Shown here: positions 48,801-61,136 of the stretch, one piece after another
Layout: each line of letters opens with the position of its first letter
Position numbering within the stretch: the stretch's first letter is position 1
Assembly: GCA_034620365.1 (NCBI GenBank)
Contig: JAQGEQ010000316.1
Location: 372,001 to 436,000 of the forward strand
Length of the DNA stretch: 64,000 bases
Reading direction: 5' to 3'
Source of the DNA: Pegea sp. RAD2-039
Taxonomy: Eukaryota > Chordata > Thaliacea > Salpida > Salpidae
Notes under the pieces: generated by a model
Told to the model about the DNA's origin: nothing
The model's input: the letters and a program-made list of their open reading frames with translations, nothing else
Databases searched by the model: none
Program-made: the position numbers and the translations under genes

Positions 48801-51102
48801 TGATTTTTTTAATTAATTGTAACAAATATTTTGCTGATTATAATTCTGTAAGACTCAATCACAAACGTTTTATTAATAAAACTTTCCTGACAAATTCTTC
48901 AGCTTTCGATCAGTTCTGTTTGAGCTTTTAGAATTTGTAAACTTTTTTGGGACGTTCTGCATTGTACTTATTTTCATTCATTTTTCAGTTAATCTAAATA
49001 CTTTCATCCAACATTTTTAGCATTAATTAAACAACTGTTATAACTAATTTCAGTCGCTTTTATAAAGCTCAAACTGGCGTCAATTTAAACCTTTTAGGTA
49101 ATTTTGCTTTACCGAATAAAGTTACTTGGTATTTAATACTATTTTTAATTGCTAATAATACTTTTACGCGCAGCATTAAGTTCAAAAACCGAAAAAAAAT
49201 CTAAATTGCTTACGAGGTTTGTAAGATAAACCAACCATATTAAATTCTAAAATGCAAGTTTTATTTTAAAAGTGTTGTAAGACAACTGTTGTGCTAGATT
49301 TTCTAACAAGGATAATAACTAAAATAAGTTGTGCTAGTGTAACTTTGAATCAATTATTTCAATAACAGTTCATTAATAAGCTTCGTGATAAAATAATCAA
49401 TATCTGAAAAGGGTGATTGATTAAACTACGAGTTTCAACAAAAATAGACACATAATGTGAAGTATTTCAATAAGGTGTTTTGGGTTTTTACAACAATTTT
49501 TTTTTCTACAATCATCGCATTAAGAAAAATAGAAAATATTTAGATATTTCAATCAACTCTATATTTAGTCCTCATAAGAAATCTAAACAAAAATATTTCT
49601 AAGCGGCCTAATTCAAAAATTAATCTTTAAAAACACCACAAGTGTACTAAAAATGATTGATAAGACAGTCAAAAGTCACCCAAATACTGCTTTGATAAAG
49701 CGTTTTATTTTTATAACTTCTATTTCTGCTTAAACTTTATTTCAATCACAAATTTCTAACTTGCTGATGATATGCAGCTCTATTTTTAAACAATATCATT
49801 ATTATGGTTTAATTATAAGTTTAAGATATTTTCTATAAGCATAAAAAAACAAAGATAATCAACAGAATTTGTAAGCTTGATGTTTGCTTTTTTCATAAAT
49901 GATAAAAAAATCATTATTTTTTTATGTTTTAACGTTTATTTGTGCAACAGGCTTAAACTTTATCTGCTTGTTTTTAAGTAGATAACTGAATGTAAAAGAT
50001 ACGAATTACTATCAGCAACAACAACGTTACAGATTCCACCACTTAGTTACAAGTAGCTTATAGACAGGAAGCAATTTGCTGATACAATAAACGAAAATTT
50101 TCTCTAACTTCATCATAAATATAAAGAAGAGATTCTAGTATATTTGTGCTAAAACAAACTTATTTCAAATTTCTATGAATTCTATGGTCATTTGAAAATC
50201 ATAACAAAGAATAAAGCAAAAGATTTTAAAACTCATCACCAATATTTTAAAATTGTATCTCTTCTAATATCAATCAACTACATGGACAATATTCAAAGAG
50301 AAACTTTGATAGAGTTTAAAAGCTTAAACTGTTAAATCGTTTCACTAATTGATATTGTTAAAAAGTTAAAAGTAAACTTTGACAAGAAGTACAACTTTAA
50401 TAAAGATTTGATTAATTTACGGCTATTTATTAAGTAGATCTTTTGAAACTATTTATCAATTTTTCTTTTTGGTATGTTCATAATTCAAACTTCAAATTGT
50501 TTTCGACGGTTTAATTAAACTATGGCTTTACTTGTTAGTTTTTCAAGCTTATATAAAACCATTCTAAATTAAATACTAGATCTATTTTAAGAACAACTTT
50601 GACTTTTTGTGTGGCTGAGAAATTTTCATTTATTATTCAAACAGATAATAAAACAAGTTAATTTGAATAATTGATTATTTAAATTCAAGTATCAAAATTG
50701 TTTAAAGCCCATCATATTCTACAAACACGAAATTTAATAAATTTCAACAAAATAATGATTTAGCAATTTCAAAAAACCCTAAATTCTTTTTACTGACATG
50801 TACAAATAGTTATTTCTAAATGGTACATCAGATAATTTAGTTTACTTCAAGCTTAATTAAATCAGTTTTTGAAAAACTACAGAATAAGCAAGATTGAAAT
50901 TTTTTAATAAGAAACAAGTTTTAATGCTTTAATAGCAAAAGTAATTTTTCCTTTGAAATATGTATTTTTTGTTTTATATTTTTTTTGAACTTTAGATAAA
51001 AGCGTACATTATAAATTAACATTTATAAAACTATTGACAACAGTTATTTGTTTAAATTCTATGTTAGAATGGGGTAACTTGCTTTTGAAAATTGATTTTT
51101 AA
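45840..51102. other. Long AT-rich intergenic region
   Basis: About 5.3 kb without a gene that I can support. The longest open frame (46717-47007, plus, 96 codons from a GTG) has no signal, domain or splice context and is probably chance. No repeat or RNA gene seen. Confidence 0.4.
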
Positions 51103-51416
51103 TTATTCACATTCAGATCTGGATAAACTTGTGATACAATTGCTTGTATCCTGAGAGTTAGCCTGTGGTTGGCTGTACTGAGGCACAGAACCTGCTAGAA
51201 GATAAAGTTGATAAATTAAACGTCTATTTAAAATTATAAAGTCATATGTTGCTATATTTCAAAACAGTTACTACTTAAGAAAAAGCTTTAAATAATTTCA
51301 GCCACAAACATGTATAAATAATAATTATTTATTGTTACTATTTTCATACTTAGAAGCTTGATTGATAAAATCTTACCGTAAGGTTGCTGCATCATAACTG
51401 TTCTTTGAAGCCACAT
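51103..51416 (-). CDS. Possible two-exon mini-gene or gene 3' end
   Basis: On the minus strand, 51416-51377 (ATG TGG CTT...) ends at donor TACG/GTAAGA. It joins 51194-51103, which starts after a pyrimidine-rich acceptor (TTTATCTTCTAG) and ends in TAA. Phases match, giving 43 residues (MWLQRTVMMQQPY, then QYSQPQANSQDTSN), Gln/Ser-rich with no signal peptide. No acceptor is visible just upstream of the ATG, so it would be a whole small protein. Splice sites and phase agree, but the product is tiny and unrecognised. Confidence 0.25.
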
Positions 51417-52474
51417 TTCAGCAGGACATTTATTTATTGTATACATAGTATAGATTATGTATACTATTCGTATGAAGCTACTTGGTATTTTTTGTGAGAT
51501 GGCTTTAGCAATTTAAACTGATTTTGTTCGTATAAATTAAACATCTAAACAGTACTATCTTCTGTTGGGACTAATTATTATCGTTAAAGTAAATCATGAT
51601 CAATCAATTACAGATGAAAAAAGTATGTCTCAAATAGTTTACCAAGCATTTATCTTAAGTGATAATGGCTTAATAAAAGCTCATAAGTATGGATTAACTT
51701 TTCGCTAGTATACTGAAGCATAAAAAATGAGTGTTTTAACATTTACAGAAACTTTAATTGTTGGTATTCCCAGAAAAATTTCAGTCGATCTAAAATTTAG
51801 TCACTTCATTCAACATTGCACAACAAAGTCATCTTTTTTAAGTAAACAATTTTGAGTTCTTTTAATGTTTATATAAACACATCCTTTAACGCATCTAATT
51901 AAAAAGCTTGGTTAGAAAACTATTACCTTTTCCAATATAATTAAAGTCTTAATGCGTCATCAAATCTAAACTTTCTTATGCGGTATAATTAGTCAAGAAG
52001 AAGAATAAAAAATAATCTAAGTCTGCATTTTTTTAAATTTACAAAAAAAAATTTTTTATATAAGAAAGTTTTTTTCCTGCTGCATAAAATATTTGAACAG
52101 TGTATAAACTTTTAGAAACCTACCAAAATGATAAATAATCTAGTTAAAACTGTTTGTTGCAAATTAAAACTATAAAAATGAGATGAGGTTGGGAGAAAAG
52201 AAAAATAAGCTATGTTATATTTTTCAAACAATATTTAGAATAAAAAACTTAGGCTGCAAAAAAATATTAATTCAGTAAAAGATTTGACCAAATGAAACAG
52301 CAACTTTGAGTTATCTACCGAAACCTAATTATAAGAATATACTTATTATTGTTTAATTAGAGTGTAAGTCCAATCTAAGATAACAAAGTAAAAGTCGCTC
52401 TAATTTTATTAAATGAAAAATTAATTTTGGTTGAAGTTGTTAAACTATTTAATCACTACTTATACATTAAGTGA
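51417..52474. other. Intergenic, AT-rich
   Basis: No coding frame, RNA gene or repeat recognised before the SINE at 52.48 kb. Confidence 0.4.
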
Positions 52475-52482
52475 GGTAAATA

Positions 52483-52925
52483 GAAGAACTTATAAACGAG
52501 TGGTTAAATCGATTTTTGTATGGGATGCTAATCCATTTTACTTTGCACATGTTGGTTCAAATCTCACCTTGTTGTTGAAGGTACTGAATACTGCAGTATA
52601 TAGTGTCACCTTATCGAGCGCAATAAATATCTTCTGAAGTAGGATAAGCTACAAACAAATAGTACCACTACCTTGTGGTTGATTCAGAAGAAAAGTCTAT
52701 GGGAGTAAACTAAGACAGAAAACCTCAACTTATTCGCCTTGGTTTCACTGACCCAGGTCCTTGAGTTGTGTCACCAAGCATTAGTACCAAAAGAGTGGGG
52801 ATAGTTTAGCACAGAATACTCTCTCTTATATTCAAAGCCTATGTGCAGGCAGGATAAAAGTATGGCTGTCAACTTTCTCTACTGCTTCGGCATAGAAAGC
52901 TCAGCCAAAGATTGCTGTGAAAAAC
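52483..52925 (+). repeat. tRNA-Ser(GCT)-derived SINE, best-preserved copy
   Basis: The first 90 bases are a degenerate tRNA-Ser. There is an A box (GAGTGGTTAAATCG, 52498-52511). The anticodon arm has a 5-bp stem ATGGG/TCCAT (52520-52524 with 52532-52536) around a seven-base loop ATGCTAA carrying anticodon GCT. A B box (GGTTCAAATCT, 52554-52564) follows at tRNA-Ser spacing, with a long variable arm. The unrelated body after it is shared with copies at 60.5 kb (plus) and 3.7 kb (minus), including TTTCACTGACCCAG, GGGGATAGTTTAGCAC and the 3' end ACTGCTTCGGCATAGAAAGC. Tail and target-site duplications are not clear. The 68-codon frame over the head (52431-52637) is a by-product. Confidence 0.75.
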
Positions 52926-54946
52926 GTTTTTTTGGTGCAAAATTATATGACAAAATATAGAGGTACGATTGTTTTCTATTAGGTAACCGAATTGCAAAAA
53001 CGTTTACCACAACCAGAATAATAAATTGGCCAATATAGGAAATAATCGGACATTGTTTAAGAAAAATACATAATTCAATGTCAAAACATTATTGCATTAA
53101 ATTTTATTTAATGATTATCTTATAAACAAGACAGTTAATTGAATAAATAAACTCAATCACTAGACAAAACCTATAAAAGTTTTTAAAATTAAAAGTTTTT
53201 GCATTAGTAACTTATTGATGAAAAACTGGCAAATAAATTGTTGTGCAAACAGGTATGGGTTTAATTATGTAGTAACTTGTTTATTCTTAGAACAAGTAAA
53301 AAAAATTATTCAAGGTTCTTGAAAACAACAAATTTGTTAAAAATAAAAGTTATATTGATATCGAGACTATTCTGGTCTGTTGGTGGACACAAAACCATCG
53401 AATTTTTACAAAACTATCACACCTTCGTCACAAAGATGTCTAAGAAGCTTAAGTAACTTGAGTAGGAGGTCCCTCTTTTTCCAGCAAGTCAAATTTTGTG
53501 GGTTCAAACACTTTGACTAAAAAGAAGAAAGAAAAGATAGTTGTGGTTATTGACTCGGCATTATAGTAGCAGTCGGCAGGTACTTCGTACTAGCGGAACC
53601 TAACAAAGTAAATGGCATAAAGTGAAAAATGTGGAGAAGGCGAAATGAAAACGTGTAAGCTTGTAGTGGCAACCATTTACAGATGTTTGGGCGCCAAGAA
53701 GAAAAGAAGCTCTAATAAAGATGGGCATAAAATTAAAAACTTTGAATATTTTCGTGTCAATACCGCTAAACTGGAAAAAATAGATTCATATTTGTATCCG
53801 TAGACGTAGGGTGCCGAGCGAAGAAGGATTTTCACAATCGCTTATGTCAACTATCGGAGAATGTTGGCATGGTGAGAAAATACAAAAAAGGATCGGAAAA
53901 CCCCTAGAAAAATAATCATTAATTACTATGCTGTGCTTTGGTAAGAAGGTAACCTAACAAAAAATCCACATCTAGAGATACGTTGGTACTAACGAAATAG
54001 ATCTGTCAAAAGTCAATAAAGCCTTTCCCATGCACTGAGCTCTCTTTCAGGATATCCTGGGAATTGTGGTTGTTACAATTTTGAAAATTTTCCAAATATT
54101 CATGATGTACAATTGTTAAGTTTTAAATTTAGACACCATAAAAAGCCACTCGAGTTTATCAATAGGAACACCTTAAGTCATCAACACTAATTGTAGTTGC
54201 AGGTGCTCAACCTTTAATCTAGATGTAACATTTATTTTTAAAAATATTTTCGTTAAACTTGAAAATATTTGTCTTGAACCAACTTTTAGTTAATAATCTA
54301 CTATTACTATTGCAGATTTAAATAGCAATTTAAAACATTTATTCACAAATCAATTTGAGTAAGTTAAAGGGTTGTTAAAAACTATTTATTTCAACTAGTA
54401 TAATTTCTCTTGTTTTTATGCGCTTCATCTGATTGCTACAGTTAAAGTATTTTTGACAAAATTTCAAAACAATGTTGTTACAAGGAATTGTCTTTTATCA
54501 ATTTTTCAAAACACTTGAAAACATTTGTCACATACATTGATATCAAATCAATTAAAAATAACACATTTTGCTTCACTATTTAAAGAAGCCTGACAAACCA
54601 CAGATACTTTCTTCTTATATTTGAGGTTTTCTAACGCAAAGTTCAATATAGTTTGCGCCGAGGGAAAATTAACAACAAACAAGAACTACATTTGAATGCT
54701 TTGTTATTTGATTAAAAGTATTTGATTTAAAAGTAAACTTTTATGCGATTTGGTTGATAATATACAAAATGTTGACCAGTAAATTTCAAAAACAATATAA
54801 AAGCTTTATATAGATTAATGTAAAACCCGTATAAATGGACTTTGATTGAAAAAATATTATCAAAAACACCAAGAACTTGAAGTTAATATAACTAAGAAAT
54901 TATAAAAACGAAATCTAACAAAAAAGTTCCAAAAGAAGCTAAGAAA
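52926..54946. other. Intergenic with a GC-richer coding-like block
   Basis: Between about 53440 and 53880 the minus strand shows coding-like sequence. A clean terminal-exon-like piece (KVFEPTKFDLLEKEGPPTQV, then TAA near 53446) follows a long pyrimidine tract ending in TTTTTAG. Upstream are open runs (SAPYVYGYKYESIFSSL) interrupted by two stops. This could be the 3' end of an unrecognised gene or a relic. From 54060 to 54946 the sequence is AT-rich and includes the 3' flank of the MFS gene. Confidence 0.3.
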
Positions 54947-56386
54947 CTACTCAGGACATTTAGAAGAAATCTCCAAATCTAAATCTGATTTATTATTGTT
55001 CACTTCTAAGGATTTTTCTTTTTCTTCTTCTGAAAACTCTTTTACTAGCAACTTACTTCGTTTTCCTTTGGCAGAAGAAACTTTGTAGAGCAGACCAAAG
55101 ATTGTAGCTTCTACTACTGAGAAGGCTACTGTAAAATATATCAAAGTGAACGGATTTTTCTGTACTAAACGCCCAACAAGCAGTGGTAAAGTCATTATTC
55201 CAGTAGCACCACCAAATAACATTATAGTTGCAGCAGTTCCTGTTACAGTAATATATTGCTCAGCCCATGCAAAGCATGTTGCAAATAGAGTAGCCACAGA
55301 TATTCCTAAAATACCTATGGCAATCCACAATAACCAAATTGGTTTTTCTTCCATGTGTGAATAAATCAGTAGTAGGCAAGAAGCAGTCCCAGCACCAATC
55401 AAGTTTGCGAACATTTGTTTTTTGGGAGACAGCACCATAGCTATGAAAACTGCTAAAAGTCGACCAGACGCAAGACTTCCCATAAATAAGGTATTCAAAC
55501 CAACTGCAGTGTTTTTATCTAAACCAATTTCACAACTAGTTGCAAAGCTATACAAATATCCAATAGAAGCAGACTGAAAACCAAGATACAAAAAGAAGAA
55601 TAGAAAGAGCAAGATCAAAATTTTTACTCTGAAAGAAGTTCCTTCTTGGGCTACAGTACTTTGTCGTTTTGATTTTGATTTAGCAAATCTCTCTTTTATG
55701 GAAATAATCAAATATAGAACAGCAGCTAGAGCCGGAAACATCGAGTAAATGAGAAAGGCCCACCTGACATTCATATGTTTACTATTCTCAATTGCTGTTA
55801 TGTTTTGACCAATTTCAACGATGACAGTAGAATTTTCTGTAAAATTTCCACTAGAACAACCGACAGCATGGTCACTAACATCAACTTTTCTAACAAATGG
55901 AGCTGCTATTAAGGGACCAAAAGTGCCACCAATTGCAAACATCAATTTAACAAACTGAAGAAACGGTCCACAATGCTTTCGCCACAAATCTAAGATCAAA
56001 ACATTACCCAAGGTATCTAACGAACCTTGAGACATGCCTTCGATTGCTAAAATGACTGCAAGCAAAGGAACACTCTGCATATAAGGGGCTAAAATTAGAG
56101 CAATACTAATCAAAGTTGCAATGATAGTAAGGTAGAAGTAAGGGCTTATTCGTTTCAAAAAGAAACTACTCATAGCAGACCCACTTAAATATCCAATTCC
56201 TCTTGCCATGTAGATGTTTGAGATTGTACTTAGATCAGTACGCAGATTGTATGCTAAAGTTGGTAGAGTTGGGCCAAGACCTGCGTATATCAATCCCATT
56301 GAGAAATTGTTTACAGCTATAGCAGTAGTCTTAAAGTATTTCATAAAATTTTTTGGTTTTTCGGTTCTTTTTATGCTAGCATCCAT
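54947..56386 (-). CDS. MFSD4-like: MFS transporter, MFSD4 / sodium-dependent glucose transporter 1-like
   Basis: An intronless 479-residue frame. The N-terminal half carries the NaGLT1/MFSD4 pattern: GLIYAGLGPTLPTLAYNL in the first helix, then ISNIYMARGIGYLSGS, then GSLDTLGNVLILDLW and GPFLQFVKLMFAIGGTFGPL. About twelve hydrophobic helices are visible, with a long loop near residues 165-205 that carries three N-glycosylation sites (N181, N185, N195). The two halves are separated by a basic cytoplasmic stretch (KERFAKSKSKRQS, 231-243). The tail after residue 435 is Lys/Glu-rich and cytoplasmic. Members move hexoses or related solutes across the plasma membrane; the substrate here is inferred from family only. 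The start ATG precedes the first helix by about 20 residues. Lack of introns among intron-rich neighbours could mean a retrocopy. Confidence 0.88.
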   Translation of the reverse strand: MDASIKRTEKPKNFMKYFKTTAIAVNNFSMGLIYAGLGPTLPTLAYNLRTDLSTISNIYMARGIGYLSGSAMSSFFLKRISPYFYLTIIATLISIALILAPYMQSVPLLAVILAIEGMSQGSLDTLGNVLILDLWRKHCGPFLQFVKLMFAIGGTFGPLIAAPFVRKVDVSDHAVGCSSGNFTENSTVIVEIGQNITAIENSKHMNVRWAFLIYSMFPALAAVLYLIISIKERFAKSKSKRQSTVAQEGTSFRVKILILLFLFFFLYLGFQSASIGYLYSFATSCEIGLDKNTAVGLNTLFMGSLASGRLLAVFIAMVLSPKKQMFANLIGAGTASCLLLIYSHMEEKPIWLLWIAIGILGISVATLFATCFAWAEQYITVTGTAATIMLFGGATGIMTLPLLVGRLVQKNPFTLIYFTVAFSVVEATIFGLLYKVSSAKGKRSKLLVKEFSEEEKEKSLEVNNNKSDLDLEISSKCPE

Positions 56387-59300
56387 TATACTTGACTTAA
56401 ATTTGTATAATACTACTTCATAAGAAACCTTAGTTAATCAATTGAATTTTCTACAAAAACAAAAGTGCATGTTTATTATTATCATTCATATTTAAATTTC
56501 AATTTAAAATTTACCTATACCTCAATAACAGTTCATGTCATACTAGAATTTCTGCAGTTTCCCCAGGCTTACCTATTGTTTGATAAACCACATAGATTTT
56601 TGATCTATAAGACACTGCTGTTTGAATATTCAGCTTCATAACAAGTTTTTAAACTGAATAAAACCTTTTATTTCACCTTTAGTTTCAAAAACTTGTAAAC
56701 ATACATTTAGCACGTGACTTACCACACTAATTGTTAATAAGCTTTGTTTTTATCGAAAAAAAACAATGAGAATTAATAACCAAATTACATTACAGAAGTA
56801 GATATTATTGATCGGTTAAAGAAACAACAAGAATTGCAAAATTTTACAATACGGAAGAAATTTATTATTTATCGATGTTTTATTTTAAAGAGTATTTAAA
56901 TTAATATAAATCTAGCGACAAAGCACCACTTGCATCATAGCTTCGTATTTTAATTTTAATTTAGTACTATTACAATTTTAAAAGCTTTATTAATTGTTTA
57001 GTTTGAATGATTAAATAAAAAACTTTTATATATTTTCAACAAACTTTGTAGTTTATATGAACTAATTTTTTACAGTTTGGTGTTTGCCATCTTTTGAAAA
57101 CCAAAGTTCGTTTTGCAATACACATAGGCCAAAGGTTAAAACTTATTTAAAAGTTATTAACAAAACAGGAAAGCATGAAACAATTGAGGAAATTTGACAT
57201 ATTTTTACTGCTGGATTTTTACAGACATGTTTAAACATTTATCGTAAGTTTAATTTTGATCTGAAAGTTTTTTACCACTGTCTAACAAAGCTTGATTATT
57301 ACTGTAAGCTAAATAAACACTTTACTTACTACATAAACTTTATAAAGTAACAGGATTAACTTGTGAGATTTATCAACTAATGCAGTTGAACTCAAATTTG
57401 TTGATGCTAAATAAACTAAACTAGCTTTAAAATACAAAAGATCAATCATTCAGTACCTCTTTTTAAATACTAACTTCGAAATCTACAGTATGATGAAAAA
57501 AGCAAACATCAATATCTAGAAAAACCAATAAGCTTGATGAAACAATATTAAAGTTGAGCTGCAACCTTAGCAGAATTGCTAACTGCAATATCAAGGAAAA
57601 CTTTTAGAATAAAGTTTCCACTTCTAGTTTGATGAGCTATTTGGAGAAAATCACTTTCTAGGGTCTGTAATTGACCTCATAACTGAAAAATACATTTATT
57701 CAGTTAAACTATCTAAGTCTTGTAGTTTGGTTTGTTATTCAGCAAAACTTATTTATAACTTTCTGCTGTAAGAAAAAATGAAAAGGTTTTTGATTTACTT
57801 TCAGGTACGACTGATTGTGTCAGCGCAAAACCTGTCAACAACTTTTATAGCACGAAAAACAATATAAGCATATGCTATTATTATATGTTTGGCAATGTTT
57901 TCTATGTTTTTTAAATATAGTTTTGATCAAAATATTTTTTCGATTATACGTAAGATTATTTAATGATAAACAGAAAAATAAAAAGTATTTTTTTATCAAT
58001 AACAAATTTAAAACAATCCATTTTTTATTTGCACCAAAATTATACATTTAAGACTCTTTTTGAATATCATTTTGTATCATTTCTGATTCTTACAATTAGA
58101 ATACTTGATAAAGTCATCGTAAAACAGAGAATAATATGATGATTGGTCTTAGCTAGATTACTAATTATTCATTATATAGACAATTAATTATTATTCTAGT
58201 CAGAATTATTCTAGATACATTTAGAGGATCAGGGATCAACAAAACAAATTCTACCTTCAATAATTGCTCAAGTGTCGATAATATTTAGTGAATAAAGCAA
58301 AACGTTTTTATCAAATTCTAATTTATATTCTCTGATTTTTCTAACTTCGATCTAAACAGATTTATAGATTAATTTGAAAATAGCAGGAACCTATTTCAGC
58401 GTTTGAATGAGTTGAAGATTAACATTTTAAAGCATACTATACTCTATTAAAAGATAATTTATAGATCAAAAAACTAAATTTGTTGGAAACTTTATATATT
58501 TTATGATAAAATAAACAAGTTTAAATAACAAGAAAATTTTATAGAAGGTCAACATTAATAGAAACTTTTTTTATTAAATCAAAGAAATGTCTTAAAAATT
58601 TCAGTTAACAATAAGTCCTAAAATTTAAACTTTTAATTTTAACTGATGGAAAAGAACTTCCGTAAACAGATTGCATATACCTAAAATAATTTTTTAAGAA
58701 ATTTTTAATGACTTTAGACATATCTAAATATAAAATATTGTAATCTTAAATTTTATCACAATTTAGTAAATATTACGTGAATCACTAAAAACCTATAATT
58801 TTATTAAGCAATAAAGTAATGATGAGTTGTAAAGTAATTAGTATTTTTGCTGAGTAGCTTAACTGTTCATTTTTTGTGTAAGTTGTCGGTTATTTAAAGT
58901 TGATTAAATTGATAATGATGCAAATATCAAGTTAAAATAGTAAATAATCAAAAAAATTTCAATTAAAACAGTAATTGTTATTTTATTTTAAAGCATAAGT
59001 TTAGTAAATTGGCTTAAATAAAATTCTAAATAATTTTTTAAGCTGCCTGTCTTATAAAAAATAAATATTAATTTTATAACCAAACTTCTCAGTATATAAC
59101 CTTTGATTTGAATAAATAGAGCATCATTATACCAAATAAACGTAATTTAAACAGTAAACTGCTTACAGGTATCAACGTTGTTTCTCCTATAACTTGTTAT
59201 CGACAATGTTACTTTTCATGGTTATAAAGCTTAGCAATAATTGTTACAAAATTTTGTATTTATATTACATAATGAAAAACTAAGCTAATTAAACAATTGT

Positions 59301-60540
59301 TAATCGTATAAACAAGAGAAGATAAACAAAGAAATTAGTCAAATATTAGTTGGTTTGTTATTACCTTCTTACTTATGTAAACAACTAATCTGCTTTATTT
59401 ATATGATGAGGTTTTATAAGTTCAGGTGCCCTATATCTTATTTGTAGATTAACTGTGGATTGTGGTAAACATTATAATATTTAAAATTATTCATACACTA
59501 ATGATTGGTTTAATTAAAAATATATGAAAGATATTTAAAAGTTTGTGAAAAAGCATTTCTTTCCAGCATATTTTTAGCACTTTTGGCATATTTTTTCATT
59601 TACTTATTAAGTTCGTCTAGCTCACGTGCATCTATAAATAAATTATTCAGTTAATTGCTTGTTGCAACATGTCTGGATCTTGTTATCTTTTAACAGTTTC
59701 CTAAAAAAATGTGTATGTTGCTTACAACTCATACAAATTCTACCTCTAATTTTGAAAGTTTAACTTACTTAAATGCTGCTCAACTAAAGAGACCAATATG
59801 CTAAAACTCAGAAGAAACAAAGTATTTCATTGTTGTATTTTCTCTTCTTCTGTAGGACAAATATAGAACTAATTTTTTACTAACTAAAATACATTTTTAA
59901 TGACATTTACAATTTGAAAAATATTTTTGAATGTTTTCTTGTTTTTCACCATGCTTTAAATAGCTGAAGTGTTTTCCGAATAAACTTCAGTAATATTATC
60001 AACTTGTTTTGCTGAGTCGACTTTTATTCATAACTTTTACCGAAAACTTTAAAAAGAATTCAAATTAAGTAATTATAAAACTTTCTAGTAAATATCTATA
60101 GTATATATTTTCTTGTTTTATTATATTATATACGTTTTCTTTCAGTGGTTCTTTAGTTTACGCCTTTCTGTGTAAAAAGGAAGTTTTCGGAGCAGATTTC
60201 TTGCGACTTAAGCTGATGAAACACTGAATGATTTAAGGTGAATCGATTTCTCTGTGATCACGTGCAACTCATCACCTCCAATATCACTTAAGTTGCAACA
60301 GTTCTTATTATAATCATGACTTATTATGTCATGACTTATATGTCATGACTTTTCTATTAAAATATCATTAACACAACAAAATAGTTGTCTTAAGATATTT
60401 TACTCTTTAACTCTTACTACGCATTAGAAGTTCAAATCATACAAAAGTTGACTTTTTAGAATAACATTTTCAACTATCATATTCTGAACACGCTTATATG
60501 TGCTTTCTCATAAACTTTCTCTTAATTGTCAATAGTTAGT
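56387..60540. other. AT-rich intergenic region
   Basis: Upstream of the MFS gene. No supported gene over about 4 kb. Short tandem units occur just before the SINE (GTCATGACTTAT-like, repeated near 60320-60350). One minus-strand frame (57835-58047) is AT-driven chance. Confidence 0.4.
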
Positions 60541-60544
60541 TTTT

Positions 60545-60888
60545 CAGTCATTTGTTGTTCAAGCCCCTCCTCATCATCAGAGATATGAGTCATCCTGTGG
60601 TATTATACGCTACAAGGTAGCGAGCAAAAGTAACTTCTCAACTATGATTTGGTAGTGTCACTTGTGGGTGCTTTGAGCGAAGCAAAGGGTATGAGATTTA
60701 ATCAAAAGGAAAATCTAAAATTCATATAACTTGATGTCACTGTCCCAGACTCCTAGGTCGTGTGGGGGTAGTTCAGTGCATGCTCCATTATAATCAAAAC
60801 GCATACACAGACACAAAGAAAGTATGGATTCCTTTTATCCACTGCTTTGGTGTACAAGGTGCAGCCAAAAAATATCGTGTAATCATCT
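60545..60888 (+). repeat. SINE copy, 5'-degraded
   Basis: Same family and orientation as 52483-52925. A B-box-like TGTTCAAGCCC (60556-60566) sits about the same distance before the shared GTCACTGTCCCAG block as in the other copy. Then GGGGTAGTTCAG, AATCAAAACGCAT, AAAGTATGG and the 3' end ACTGCTTTGGTGTACAAGGT follow in the same order. The A box and anticodon arm are not recognisable. Confidence 0.65.
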
Positions 60889-61046
60889 TAAAAGTAAATT
60901 TTATATTAAAGAATAATTGAATTTCGTGAAAATAGTTCTTAAAAATAAACTTGCATCTGAGATAACATGTGATAAAACTAAATGTAAAAATTCTAAATTT
61001 AGAAATATGTAAGTAACTGAAGAGAAAAAATGTTTAATAACTAATA

Positions 61047-61054
61047 TATATAAG
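61047..61054 (+). promoter_or_regulatory. TATA box of peptide gene B
   Basis: TATATAAG, 83-90 bases before the ATG at 61137, a position similar to that in the paralogue at 45.8 kb. The sequence between box and ATG is not visibly conserved between the two genes. Confidence 0.45.
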
Positions 61055-61136
61055 TTGCATGTAATGTACTATAACTAAACATAAGGTTTGATTTCACTGA
61101 TAGTTTGGTTTTGGCATCTGATAAGCTTATTTCACA

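Noticed and set aside
52483-52577. A functional tRNA-Ser gene
   Set aside because: The anticodon arm and B box are good, but the acceptor stem and D arm are eroded and the unit is fused to a repeated body, so it is a SINE head.
52431-52637. 68-codon plus-strand frame
   Set aside because: It runs across the SINE head and has no start context or splice sites; the repeat explains it.
55146-55364. Plus-strand frame antisense to the MFS gene
   Set aside because: Shadow of the clear minus-strand MFSD4-like coding sequence; the same applies to 56214-56423.
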